From positions 156,501 through 220,500 of the forward strand of contig CAJHZI010000629.1 in the NCBI GenBank assembly GCA_905160935.1: a stretch of 64,000 nucleotides of DNA. Reading direction: 5' to 3'. The notes beneath the pieces were generated by a model that worked only from the letters and a program-made list of their open reading frames with translations, was not told where the DNA came from and did no database searches. This DNA comes from Enchytraeus crypticus (Eukaryota > Annelida > Clitellata > Enchytraeida > Enchytraeidae). Positions 32,939 to 42,715 of this stretch are shown here, piece after piece (the first letter of the stretch is position 1; every line of letters begins with the position of its first letter). Both the position numbers and the translations under genes were made by a program.

Positions 32939-33225
32939 GAATCAATGAACAAATGATTGAATGACTCAATATGAATCAATGAATCAATGATTAAATGATT
33001 TAAGGAATCAATGAACAAATGATTGAATGACTCAATATGAATCAATGAATCAATGATTAAATGATTTAAGGAATCAATGAACAAATGATTGAATGACTCA
33101 ATATGAATCAATGAATCAATGATTAAATGAATTAAGGAATCAATGAACAAATGATTGAATGACTCAATATGAATCAATGAATCAATGATTGACTGAATCA
33201 ATAAATCAATTAATACATGAATCAA
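32939..33225. repeat. 66-bp tandem repeat, four copies
   Basis: Units begin GAATCAATGAACAAATGATT at 32,939, 33,005, 33,071 and 33,137 and are nearly identical. They are built internally of AATCAATGA/AAATGATT words. 66 is a multiple of 3, so one minus frame stays open for 103 codons. I consider this a by-product. Confidence 0.92.
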
Positions 33226-33870
33226 GAATTGAATAACAGAACGTCTAATTCCTCATCTGTAGGCGATGTCAATGAAGTTCCAAATTTATATAGAATTATT
33301 TTAGAGGGTGCGTTATGACATGCAAGTATAATTAAAAATTAGAAAATGCATAACCACGAGCGAATATAGGACATGAACTCATTCACATTTGAAGATATAA
33401 AACAGATTTAGTATGAAGAAACCTATTTTCTTACTTGAGTACTTACTTGTTTCTAACTATACATAAAACGTCTTTCTTGAACTTTCGAAAAACGTCCACT
33501 TGTGGAATAAATGTTTCAAAAGAAGTATTGTTGCATTTTTAGTAAATGTTGATCATTATACTCAATATTACAATAGCTATTACGAGCATTTGCTTGCAGG
33601 ACAAATAATTTTTGGAAAAATATTAAACCAGGTTTCTGAAAATTTGTAGATCGCTTTTTTATATGGCCTATTACCATTAATTTAGTTAAAATTGGTTTAA
33701 TATAGCTGGGACAGAATGCAAAAATGTTAATTTTTCATAGCTACAGAAACTGCCAGATCTGATGTAAAGAAGGAAAGAGCGTCAATTAACATTTAAAATG
33801 TAGTCAAGTGTCTGAATATTTTTAGTGAACATCATAACCGTTAAACATAAATTATAACCAAAAGCCATAA
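33226..33870. other. AT-rich spacer, no gene recognised
   Basis: A possible minus-strand LINE-N scrap (ACGTCTAATTCCTCATCTGT) lies at 33,240-33,285. Otherwise there is nothing. Confidence 0.5.
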
Positions 33871-33877
33871 ATTGTTA

Positions 33878-34745
33878 CTTAGTGTCACATTACCAATAAC
33901 TCTGTTAATTTTCAGAATCTTGCTCTTTCACCTTCTCGATCCGCCAAAATCCTTGGAGTCATATTTGATGAAAACCTTGACTTTAAATCCCATATCTCTT
34001 CTGTTTGTCGCGCTTCTATCTTTCAGATTCGTCAGATTAGGCAAATACGTCCATTCCTTACTAGAAATTCAGCCACTATCCTTGCTAATTCTATAGTTCA
34101 TTCAAAGCTCGACTACTGTAATTCATTATTACATGGGTTCCCTACTTCTTCTCTCAATCGTTTGCAGCACGTCCAAAAGTCTCTTGCACGTGTTGTTTGT
34201 AAGTCCTCTCGACTTCAATTTCGCTCTCTCTACTTCGCAGTCTTCACTGGCTCCCTGTTAATCAACGCATAAAATATAAAATAGCTTTATTAACTTTCAA
34301 ACCTCTGCGATTTGGCAAGCCTTCTTACTTATCTGAAATTCTTCTTCTCTATCGTCCCTCAAGTACACTTCGCTCCACCGATGCCAATCTTCTCTCAGTT
34401 CCAAATATTCTCGTGTCATTGGGCAGACGTTCATTTTCTTACGCAGCACCCACAATCTGGAACTCTTTACCTGCTAATCTTCGCTCTTGTTTTTCTCTTT
34501 CAACATTCTCTAGCAAGCTTAAAACTTACCTTATCCCACCATAGACATAATCAATCTACCTTGACCATTTTTGATCACCGGACTGGCTTTCGTTTAGGAC
34601 CTTACTTCTCCTCAGCACATTTCTTTCGCAAATTGGTCTGGGTGAATTGACCTGTAGTGATGTGTGCTGTTGGGGACGTCCCTGACATCATCCCTGGATG
34701 AGGAAACGGACGTTAAACCTTTATTATTATTATTATTATTATATC
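33878..34745 (+). mobile_element. LINE-N: 3' part of a CR1/L2-type LINE
   Basis: A 5'-truncated non-LTR retrotransposon. One frame reads SAKILGVIFDENLDFKSHIS, SVCRASIFQIRQIRQIRPFL, NSIVHSKLDYCNSLLHGFP, LNRLQHVQKSLARVV, the familiar thumb/connection part that follows the reverse transcriptase core in CR1/L2/Jockey-like ORF2. Then a frameshift, then RIKYKIALLTFKPL, FGKPSYLSEILL, and a C-terminus with SYAAPTIWNSLPANLR. The 3' UTR starts at about 34,555, contains GGACGTCCCTGACATCATCC and GAGGAAACGGACGTTAAACC, and ends in (TTA)n. Its tail resembles the tails of SINE-A and SINE-B. Confidence 0.88.
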
Positions 34746-35360
34746 GCTGAAAGTAACTTGTTTAAACATTTAAGTAATAGTTATATTTGACTCAAGTGGG
34801 CACAAAACTTTGAAAACAAAAATTTGAGTCATAATTTCAGGCACAAAAGCTGTCATCCGTCACTCAAACCCGTATGCCAAGCAATGTCAGTCAGGATTTA
34901 AATATTAAAATTGTACATATTCTTAATCATTTTTTATTCTTTATCGATTCAAATTTTAAGAAAAGGGTATTCAAGTACAGCAAAAGAGAATTGTCTGGCT
35001 GGAGTTTTGTGCTTACCAAGCTGTGATCTACCAAGCTGTAATCTATCAAGCTGTGATCTACCAAGCTGTGATCTACTCTTCTTCCTTCCTTTCTGTCAAC
35101 CAATTGGACGTATATCGACCTCGGGTTCTCATTGCCCTGTGCATTAATGGCTTCTGATGGTATTGAATTTACTGTAGTTGTGTATGTGGGAAAGAGAGAG
35201 AACTATTATCCTTATTTGTAATTGAATCATAATATCAATTTTGGTCGATACATTGTAATTAATAAATGCATTATAATGAAAGCAGGATTGAAACAAAAGT
35301 ACAGACATGATTAATATACGTACACGTAGGTACAGTACAATATGGACATTTTGTTACACG
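34746..35360. other. Spacer with a 15-bp repeat, no gene recognised
   Basis: CAAGCTGTGATCTAC-like 15-base units, about four copies at 35,018-35,078. No protein was recognised. Confidence 0.55.
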
Positions 35361-35364
35361 TGAG

Positions 35365-35582
35365 ACATAACATAACGTCACGCTGGGTCAGGAAGCACAG
35401 ATGCTTGTTTAAGGCCCATTTCCTCTATTCTCTCCATGGTTATTAGTAATCATTGCCTTTTGATGGCGCAACTATTGCAGCCGGCGTGGATTTAAGAATA
35501 ACCTTCCATCACCTGGGATATTTTCCTTCCTAAGGCGATCCCAATAAAGCCTTCTAGTGACGAACCGGGTGTTAAATCTTCA
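35365..35582. repeat. Interspersed repeat X, copy 2
   Basis: Matches 29,398-29,560: GGGTCAGGAAGCACAGATGC, CCATGGTTATTAGTAATCAT, GCCTTTTGATGGCGCAACTA, GAATAACCTTCCATCACC. After 35,530 it diverges into AGTGACGAACCGGGTGTTAA, which recalls LINE-type 3' ends (GACGTTAAAC), so X may itself end like LINE-N. Confidence 0.75.
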
Positions 35583-37805
35583 ATGTCCTGTGTTGCGTAA
35601 GCCTATTCTATTTGGCCACATCGAATCCGGTCTACTTAGCAGTGTCCCTTCCCACCTCTTCAGCTGAAGTTCCTTCATTACCTCCCAGCTCGTCGGGAAG
35701 GGAATTAGTTCTCTCACAATATACTGAACGATCTTGTCATTGTGATTCCGCTCGTTAATGGAATTCTCTTTCCAGCGGTCGCAATTTATCGCCAAACAGC
35801 TCTTCGACCTGGCCAGCTTGCTTTTCTGTTAAGTAAAATATTTATAAAGATCAATGAGAATGAATGTTGATGCCACTAGCGCGTGAATTAGCCAATATGG
35901 ATTTGTAATTATTACCATGTTCAGGTATGCATTGATCATAGTGTCTCATTTCTTCACTTTTGGTCCGAATTTGTTAATAATTATTGTTATGTTTAGTCGA
36001 TTTTAAAGAATGTCTGTAGGAAGAAACGACAATTGTACATATTGCTGAAGCGCAAAAGTAGAACAGTTTTAGAAAACGGTTCCAGAAAACTATAGAATTA
36101 AAATCTTTACAGTACTGTGAGCTTCATTGAAGGCTTAAAATTATATGCCAAATAGAGCGTATAAATGTGTTTTGCATCTATCATCATCATCATCTTCTTC
36201 TTCTTCTTCTTCCCTTAAATCCCAATTTAATCAGGTGTTTTGCATCCATTATAAGCGTAGATAAATATATGTACATAAATAGAAAGCGATTTTTACATTA
36301 GATACTATTAAATCGCATACATTGGGTCCTACATATATGCATCAGTTAGCATCACACTCCTTTATCCTATTCTATATTTTTCATTCTATATTCATTGCTG
36401 CTTTTCTTTCTTTAAAATTTTCATCAGTTGATATCCTTCCCCTAGAACTTCCATAATGACCTTGAACGTTCTCTCTGAAGACTCACTCTAAATAAATACA
36501 CATGGTACGCAGGCAAAAATCAATACTGTTGGTATTATGGTAATATTTATTACGATATTTTCAATTGATTTAATTGTCTATGTTATACAAAACAATATAA
36601 TTACGGAAAAGGCTACTAAATGTTATTCACCTCTTGGATCAAAACATTTACTACTAATCGAGAGAAAAGGCCCGATGTACATGTAGTTGTTAATGCGACT
36701 AGTCTATATAAATTTAAAATTTTTGTTAATTCTCAATATTTTATATACTACATGAATACACTCATCAATCGATTTTATTGCAGGTTAAAGGCAAAGATAT
36801 TTTCGGTTGATATTCTTATTGAGCAAAAATTGACTAACTCATCAATTTGGTTTAATCACATTGGCTTTGACTTCTCCACATCAAGAAAGACATCGATCTC
36901 ATGGAGCCAATTTGTTTATGAGATTAATTTAAATTTTACTGTCTTCATCAGTTTCTACTTTAGTTGCCTCTAACGCATATCTATTTTGTCGTCGAAGTAT
37001 TCTCAAATATTATACCTAAAAGCAACGTTTTTAATGGAAAATTAATGTTCGTAGAAGTATTCCTTTATGGTATTTATGTAGTCCTTCCTGACCTTCGCTG
37101 TCTTACATATATTCGATCAATCTACAAGGAGCATAACATAGGCCATTAATATAAAAGATATTGCTCTGTAAAGCTGTAAACATGATTTCATTCGATTGAA
37201 GCACATGTTGGCTTTTAAGCAAAATAAGCAGTGGTGACAGATGTCGAACAAATAAAATATTTATCGAATGAGGACGTGGGTGCATTTTTACTAGATGTTT
37301 TAATGGCCGAATTTAAAGCATGCTTGCTAAATCTGTCTTCTTTACAGTCCTAAATCGAATCTCCTTTAATCGTAACGATAATATGAAAATTTAAGTTTAC
37401 AATAAGTGAGTTAAGCTCAATATCACGAAGAGTTTGAAATTCCTCAATTTCATCTAAATGCAATTTTAATTAAAAATCGTCCGATTGGCAAGATGTATAG
37501 ATTACATACCGTTTCAAAATAATTTTGGTTTGAAATCGTCCTCAATACTGTTCGAATTGTTAAATAATTTTGTGTCTAACTATTTTTCCTAGTGGGCTTA
37601 ATTTAACTTTTTAAACCTTTTTAAGTAAAATCAGGATTTGGAATTATTGTTCAATACTTTTAATTTTCATGTGACATAAATAATATAAAAGTTATGTCAA
37701 TTTTGAAAAGAAATTAGATGAATTTAAATTTTCATTTATTATAAAATTATAATGCAGTAGGACTGCACAATCAAAAGAAACCTTCGGTAGCAAATAAACG
37801 TTTAA
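35583..37805. other. AT-rich spacer, no gene recognised
   Basis: Contains a minus-strand 3' scrap of the (GAT)n LINE at 36,180-36,232 ((TCA)n/(TTC)n then CCCTTAAATCCCAATTTAAT). The longest frame (36,620-36,973, 117 codons) is AT-rich and unrecognised. A 71-codon minus frame at 35,580-35,795 is also unrecognised. Confidence 0.45.
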
Positions 37806-37809
37806 CAAA

Positions 37810-38253
37810 AAGTATAAAGAAGGACACAAAGATAAAGATAGTTTAAACCTTGTTTTGGACCACGTTATTATATGGATGTGAAACATGGACCTTAAGGAAG
37901 GAAGATATCAGGAAACTACATGTAGAGGCAATGGAAATGTGGATTTGGAAAAGAATGGAAAGGATTAGCTCGACTCAAATGGTTACATATGACTAAGTTC
38001 TGGAGAGAGTTGGTACAGATAGACAGTTGATAAATGTATTACAAAGTAGGAAGATGAGTTGAATAGGACATATTCTAAGGGGTTAAAGAAGGCAGAATGA
38101 AAGGAAATAGAGACAGAGGCAGGTCGAGATTAAGAATGTTAGATGATATAAAGATCCACTAATATGTGGACATGAAGAGTAAAGCGGAAGACAGAGAAGA
38201 GTGAAGGCGCTATGTACCACGGACCTGCCAGTAAGCATGCACTATGAGAGAGA
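37810..38253 (+). mobile_element. LINE-E 3' part, truncated and decayed
   Basis: Aligns to 43,838-44,300 of the main LINE-E: AAAGAAGGACACAAAGATAA, TTATTATATGGATGTGAAAC, ATGTGGATTTGGAAAAGAAT, CCACGGACCTGCCAGTAAGC. The C-terminal ORF is broken by stops and small indels (for example TGACTAAGTTC for the NEEFLE region). It is 5'-truncated, older than the main copy, and ends in GAGAGAGAAA. Confidence 0.9.
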
Positions 38254-40365
38254 AATAAATTACATGTAAATTAAAAGGTTGAGGGACAACCTCAGAGTGA
38301 GGTGCTATATCGACACCCTCTCTTCTGCGAACTTCCAAACTATCCTTGCAGCCACGACCTCCAGGTCGGCAATCCGTCTCATATCTATGTATGAGTTGAC
38401 TGAGAGGCATATTTCCTATCGAAAAAAGTCAACAAAGTTTAAACTGATTTAGAATAACATATATTTCGAATCAACGCTTTAATGATGATCATTCAGCAAC
38501 CACTAGTATAACTTTATGCAAGCATACTATATTTTATTGTTAGATAGTATAATTATATTTAGATAGTATTTTATCTTTAGATAGTATAATTGTAATTTGG
38601 TTTTATTACTTTATAGATATTTTAATTCTTATGGTTATTATTTCCACATTTTATTTAAAAATCATTACAATTGATTTTGATTTTGATATAATTAAATAAA
38701 GTTATTTAGTTTTGATTTGAAATTATTTTGAATGTTATTCTGTCAAACACTGGCAAGATGGCATTACGGATTTAAAGATGGCGATAATTAATTTTTTAAA
38801 TTTTAATTAAAAATCATTTTGAATGTCTGCAATATTCTTCCGGTTAACTCTTCGAACTATAGCGAGTTTTCTAGAGTCCAGTTTTTGTTGTTGGCTCTAA
38901 GAAAATCAGTAATTCTGCTCACGAGTTTAACTATTCTGCGAAGAATAAAAGAAATCAGGTCAAGCATTAATTGTTAGATTGAATCTGGAACATTTATTAA
39001 CAGGATTTCTCGGCAAAATACTTTCAAATTCTATTTTAATCCGATGTTAAATCAATATACGCCATTTTGATGAGATATCCAAGCAGTCATGGCTTTCACT
39101 AGGCCTTATTTAAGCAACAGTAAATTAAACAATAGCATTATATCAATGAGAGAGATCATTGGCCTAGTGATAAGTGTTTGAATCCTCAGCTTAAAGCATC
39201 TGCAATATATTTAAAATTAAAATCCTTTAACGAAGATCTTTAACACTCTTATCTGCTAGACTATCTGTTCAATAGTAATGTGTTAATTTTTTTGTTTTTG
39301 TGTTTCGCTGCTTTGTGGCCAGCTCGAGACGTCTCTTACATCACTCTCGAGTGACGAAGAGGACGTTAATCCCGATTGTATTGCACTATATTTCAATATG
39401 TGATACCAGTGTAACTTTGTAAAGTAGTATGGAATAGCAGATATGGACGGAATTAAAAACTATTCATTGCTCCGCTGAGTATAAGCTGATCAGATAACGT
39501 AGAATGATCATTCGACAAAGACAATGCTCTGCAAAAAGTCGAACGTGCGCCGTTTTATTTTTCCAAAATCTCTTCCACCAAATGGATTCTGTCTAAAAAC
39601 AGGGAATATTTTCGGGGGGTTGAGTGGATTTGGTCCCCTCATTTTCAACATATATATGTCTCTCGTTAGCAGATTAATTCCCCTGAAAGAATAAAGAGAA
39701 TCTGAGATCTTTTTTAAATAATTGAATGATGCAGGTTTTCTAAAACACTTCTTTAAAAGTGTTTGACTCACACTTCTGCTACCAAAACTGATGTAATCTA
39801 TGGCTAAGCTTAGCCAATGATGCCGCTTTATTGCAGATTTGTGCATATTTTATCACTTCTGTCTTTCCGTTACATTCATTTATTTTCCGGTTGCGTTCCA
39901 CAGAAAAGCGCTATTTGCATTTTAAGGCTTAGTAGAGATTTTCACCCTAGATCTTTATCTAGAAACCGTCCTATATAATTGATCCTTGGAATTTTTTACT
40001 GCGATCGATATCAATTAAGATGTAAATTGGAACACTACAGGTAAGATTTGTGAGACATCTTTATGCTTCGACGTATATAAACTGTGGAGAGACTTAAAAC
40101 TAACTTCAAATGATATTTGAGAAAACTACATTGTCATTGCACAAGCTCTGTAGTATAATCAACTTCATGCTAAACGAACTGCTCTACATATATGTTCTTT
40201 AGTGAACCTAAAGAAAGAGGGCTAGTGCATGAATAGGCTACATAAATTCTCTTGCATAAAATCTAATGTCATATAAATACACGCAGGACTATATTTTCAA
40301 ATAATATTCTCACACATTTGGTAATATGTATTGTAATGGAAATTGAAAATTGGAAGGATATATAT
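38254..40365. other. Spacer, no gene recognised
   Basis: A LINE-N-like 3' scrap (GAGACGTCTCTTACATCACT, GACGAAGAGGACGTTAATCC) lies at 39,325-39,375. The 112-codon minus frame at 39,508-39,846 gives a protein-like sequence I do not recognise. It has no neighbours or signals that support a gene. Confidence 0.45.
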
Positions 40366-40526
40366 AATGTATATATATATATATATATATGTCAAAAATT
40401 TATAAGTTTCGGGTAAACAGGATAGTTTTCTCAGGGATTGACGCCCCCTGCCCGGTAAATGTCAGTCAAAGCTGAGGAAGGCATAGGGGGCCCACCTCGT
40501 CAAAAAGCATATCCCCCAAGAAAATA

Positions 40527-40886
40527 ATGGTATATCACGACAAAAATGAGCGCCCCCAGTCCCGTTCACCCCTTAAATGGGGTGGAGGTGGTAAGAATCT
40601 CACGGCCAGACGGCACCTTGGGTGCCCCACAGATATACCAAGAGGACATTCCATGCGCCCCAAAGGGATAAGTGTGGGCACATGGAATGTGAGAACTATG
40701 GGTGAAAGGGGAAAGTTAGAAAATGTAAAAAGGGAAATGGTGAAAGGAAAAATAAATGTCCTAGGGGTGAGTGAAGTAAGTAAGGTAAGGTGGTTGGGAA
40801 CTGGTGATTTTATAAGTGATGGGTACAGGGTTATATACTCCGGAGGAGATAAAAGGGAGAAGGGTGTGGCAAGTAATATTGGATAG
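40527..40886 (+). pseudogene. LINE-E ORF, 5' part: start of the APE endonuclease
   Basis: The frame contains KGISVGTWNVRTMGERGKLE (from residue 46), in which the Asn of GTWNVRTM is the usual first active-site residue of the APE-type endonuclease. INVLGVSEVSKVRW follows, with the metal-binding Glu at about residue 83. This enzyme nicks target DNA for target-primed reverse transcription. The frame closes at 40,884 after KGVASNIG. Removing one base near 40,870-40,872 would connect it to the next frame, where ILDRNLSERV follows naturally, so this is a 1-base insertion. The residues before about 46 may be 5' leader rather than protein. Confidence 0.85.
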
Positions 40887-41394
40887 AAATTTAAGTGAAC
40901 GAGTAACAAAGATTCTTCAGTGCAGTGACAGACTGATGTTAGTGCGGATCAAAGCAGATCCAGTAGATTTGGTGTTTATCCAAATCTACATGCCTACAAT
41001 AGCCTCAGAGGATGAGGAAATTGAAGCGATGTACCAAAAAATGGAAGGAATGACTAAAGAAGAAAAAGCCACAGATCAAGTGATAGTTATGGGGGATTGG
41101 AACGCGGTGGTGGGTAAAGGGAGAGATGAAAATAAAGTTGGGGAATATGGTCTAGGAAAAAGAAATGATAGAGGACAGAAATTGGTTGACTTTTGCAATA
41201 GAATGAGATTAGTGGTGTCCAACACTTGGTTCAAACATGAGAAGAGAAGGCGTTACACATGGAAGAAACCAGGAAGCACCGGAAACGAGGGAAGATACCA
41301 GATAGATTATATTCTGATAAAGCAACGGTACAGGAATAGTGTGAAGAATTCAAGGGCTTATCCAGGAGCCGATATTAATTCAAACCACAATCTA
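40880..41394 (+). pseudogene. LINE-E ORF, rest of the APE endonuclease up to the insertion
   Basis: Open from 40,816 in a second frame, but genuine homology starts at about 40,877 (VILDRNLSERVTKILQ). Visible motifs, numbering the 196-codon frame: QIYMPT (56-61), GDWNAVVGK (93-101, catalytic Asp and Asn), RYQIDYILI (160-168, catalytic Asp), and SNHN at 189-192, the start of the terminal S-D/N-H motif that contains the catalytic His. After NHNL the mariner-type element begins, and the last few codons to 41,406 belong to it. In the frame after the insertion the motif continues as VMAKV. Confidence 0.88.
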
Positions 41395-41573
41395 CAGGAT
41401 GAGTAAAAAGCGATAACACCTGCAAAAAGTTTGAATATCTCAGGCTATTGTTAATATTTTACAATAAAACTTTTACCAATTACTAAAGGACTAACTTTTG
41501 ATGGGGTTGCCAATTTTCAACATAGACAGGCCATTATGCAAGTTTCAGCAGAGCAACCTCCCTATTTTTACCT
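41395..41573 (+). repeat. Left terminal inverted repeat of the mariner-type element
   Basis: Pairs with 41,936-42,128. Shared words in order from the end: ATAACACCTGCAAAAAGTTT, GAATATCTCAGGCTATT, CTTTTACCAATTA, GGTTGCCAATTTTCA / GTGGCCAATTTTCA, TATGCAAGTTTCAGCAGAGC. The transposase stop codon (41,568-41,570) lies within it. Confidence 0.9.
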
Positions 41574-41935
41574 AAAAATGGCGTAAAGCACCTCCTGCAG
41601 TTCTGTCTTGTTTTTAGGCTTCGGCTGGTGTTTCTGATAGAGATGCAACATGGTTCCCCAGATATGGTTATCCAGAGGATTATGATCGGGTGAGTTTGGA
41701 GGCCATTCATTCTTCTTGATGTAATCCGGGTTTCTCTCGCTGATCCTTTCCTGTGCATGACCAGATGCATCAGCCGGAGCACCATTCTGCTGAAAGATTA
41801 AACCATTTGGTAGAAGAGCATGGCAATCATCAAATAGCTCCGGAAGCAAAGTACTGACATATTACTGAGAGTTCAACCTCACCTTCTCGTCAATGAAGTG
41901 CAATCTGCCCTTACCGTTGTAGCAAACGCCATTTT
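41568..41935 (-). pseudogene. Transposase C-terminal fragment, IS630-Tc1-mariner
   Basis: On the minus strand: GVCYNGKGRLHFIDEKVRLN, then an in-frame TAA, YVSTLLPELFDDCHALLPNG, LIFQQNGAPADASGHAQERI, NEWPPNSPDHNPLDNHIWGT, KPKNKTELQEVLYAIFR and stop. This is the C-terminal half of a DDE/D transposase, the enzyme that cuts and joins the element ends. The second catalytic Asp, normally in QQDGAPAH, is Asn here and the His is Asp. The third is the Asp of NPLD. Counting residues between them gives 37, the spacing called DD37D. The N-terminal DNA-binding part and first catalytic Asp are deleted. With the stop, the Asp change and the deletion it cannot be active. Confidence 0.9.
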
Positions 41936-42128
41936 AAGGTAAAAATGGGGGGTTGCTCTGCTGAAACTTGCATAACTGGACAATCTATGCACCAAAAGGG
42001 ATGAAAATTGGCCACCCCACCAGAAATTAGTCCCTTATTAATTGGTAAAAGTTTAATTTACAAATATTAATAATAGCCTGAGATATTCAAACTTTTTGCA
42101 GGTGTTATCTTTTTTTTTACTCACCCTG
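41936..42128 (+). repeat. Right terminal inverted repeat of the mariner-type element
   Basis: The reverse complement of the left repeat, with a longer T run (CTTTTTTTTTACTCACCCTG) and about 14 extra bases in the middle. Confidence 0.9.
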
Positions 42129-42130
42129 TA

Positions 42131-42715
42131 GTAATGGCAAAAGTAGGGCTTCAGTCGAAGAAAATACTTAAGAAGAAAAGCAGTATGAGATGGAATTTGA
42201 ACGGATTGAACGAGAAAAGAAGTCAGTTTCAGGAAGCAGTCGAAAGAAAAGTTAAGGAAATGAAGGACAACGAAAGAACAGGGGTAAATGAAAGATGGTG
42301 TCAGCTAAAGGAAGGTATTGAAATAGGTGCAAAAGAAGCTTATGGCTTTCTCAAAACAAATACAACTAAAAGACCTTGTATCACAAGCGAGATGCTAGAC
42401 AAAATGGATGAAAGGAGGAAATGGAAAGGTATTGACAGCAGTCATGGCAGAAGGAAATATAGAAGCTTAAACAGTGAACTTAGAAGAATTACAGACAAAG
42501 CAAAAGATCATTGGTGGAGTGAAAAGTGTAATGATTTAGCAGAATAGGATAGAAGAGGGAGGTCGGATCTATTATACCAGGAAGTCAGGATATTAACAAC
42601 AACCGATAAGAAAAAGAAAGGAGATGCAAAGAACATTAGTATAATGGGTAAAGATGGGGAATTGAAGACAGAGCTGGAAGAAGTGAAAGAAAGATGGATA
42701 GAATATGTATAAGAA
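42131..42715 (+). pseudogene. LINE-E ORF, linker between endonuclease and RT
   Basis: The reading frame resumes immediately after the mariner element (VMAKVGLQSKKILKKKSSMR) and runs to a TAG at 42,545. After that the same frame continues as DRRGRSDLLYQEVRILTTTD to a TAA at 42,710, then into the RT frame. The segment is Lys/Glu/Arg rich, with probable helices (AVERKVKEMKDNERTG, DKAKDHWWSEKC), as usual between the APE and RT domains of LINE ORF2. Two single-base nonsense changes are the only breaks here. Confidence 0.85.

Larger units (their letters stand above)
41395..42128 (-). mobile_element. Tc1/mariner-type element inserted in LINE-E (734 bp)
   Basis: Outer ends are CAGGATGAGTAAAAA (41,395) and TTTTTTACTCACCCTG (ending 42,128), inverted copies of each other. 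TA stands on each side (41,393-41,394 and 42,129-42,130), as expected from TA target duplication in the IS630-Tc1-mariner superfamily. The inverted repeats are long: about 180 bases on the left (41,395-41,573) and 190 on the right (41,936-42,128). Only the C-terminal part of a transposase lies between them, on the minus strand. It is therefore an internally deleted, non-autonomous copy. Its insertion adds 736 bases to the LINE, one more than a multiple of 3, which matches the frame change seen across it. Confidence 0.93.

Noticed and set aside
32914-33225. 103-codon minus frame of 22-residue repeats
   Set aside because: It arises from a 66-bp tandem repeat with a period divisible by 3. There is no other sign of coding.
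36620-36973. 117-codon frame
   Set aside because: AT-rich with no domain or motif that I recognise and no neighbours. A chance frame is likely, although an exon cannot be excluded without RNA data.
39508-39846. 112-codon minus frame with protein-like composition
   Set aside because: I recognise no family. It begins or ends at no recognisable splice or promoter signal that I can defend.
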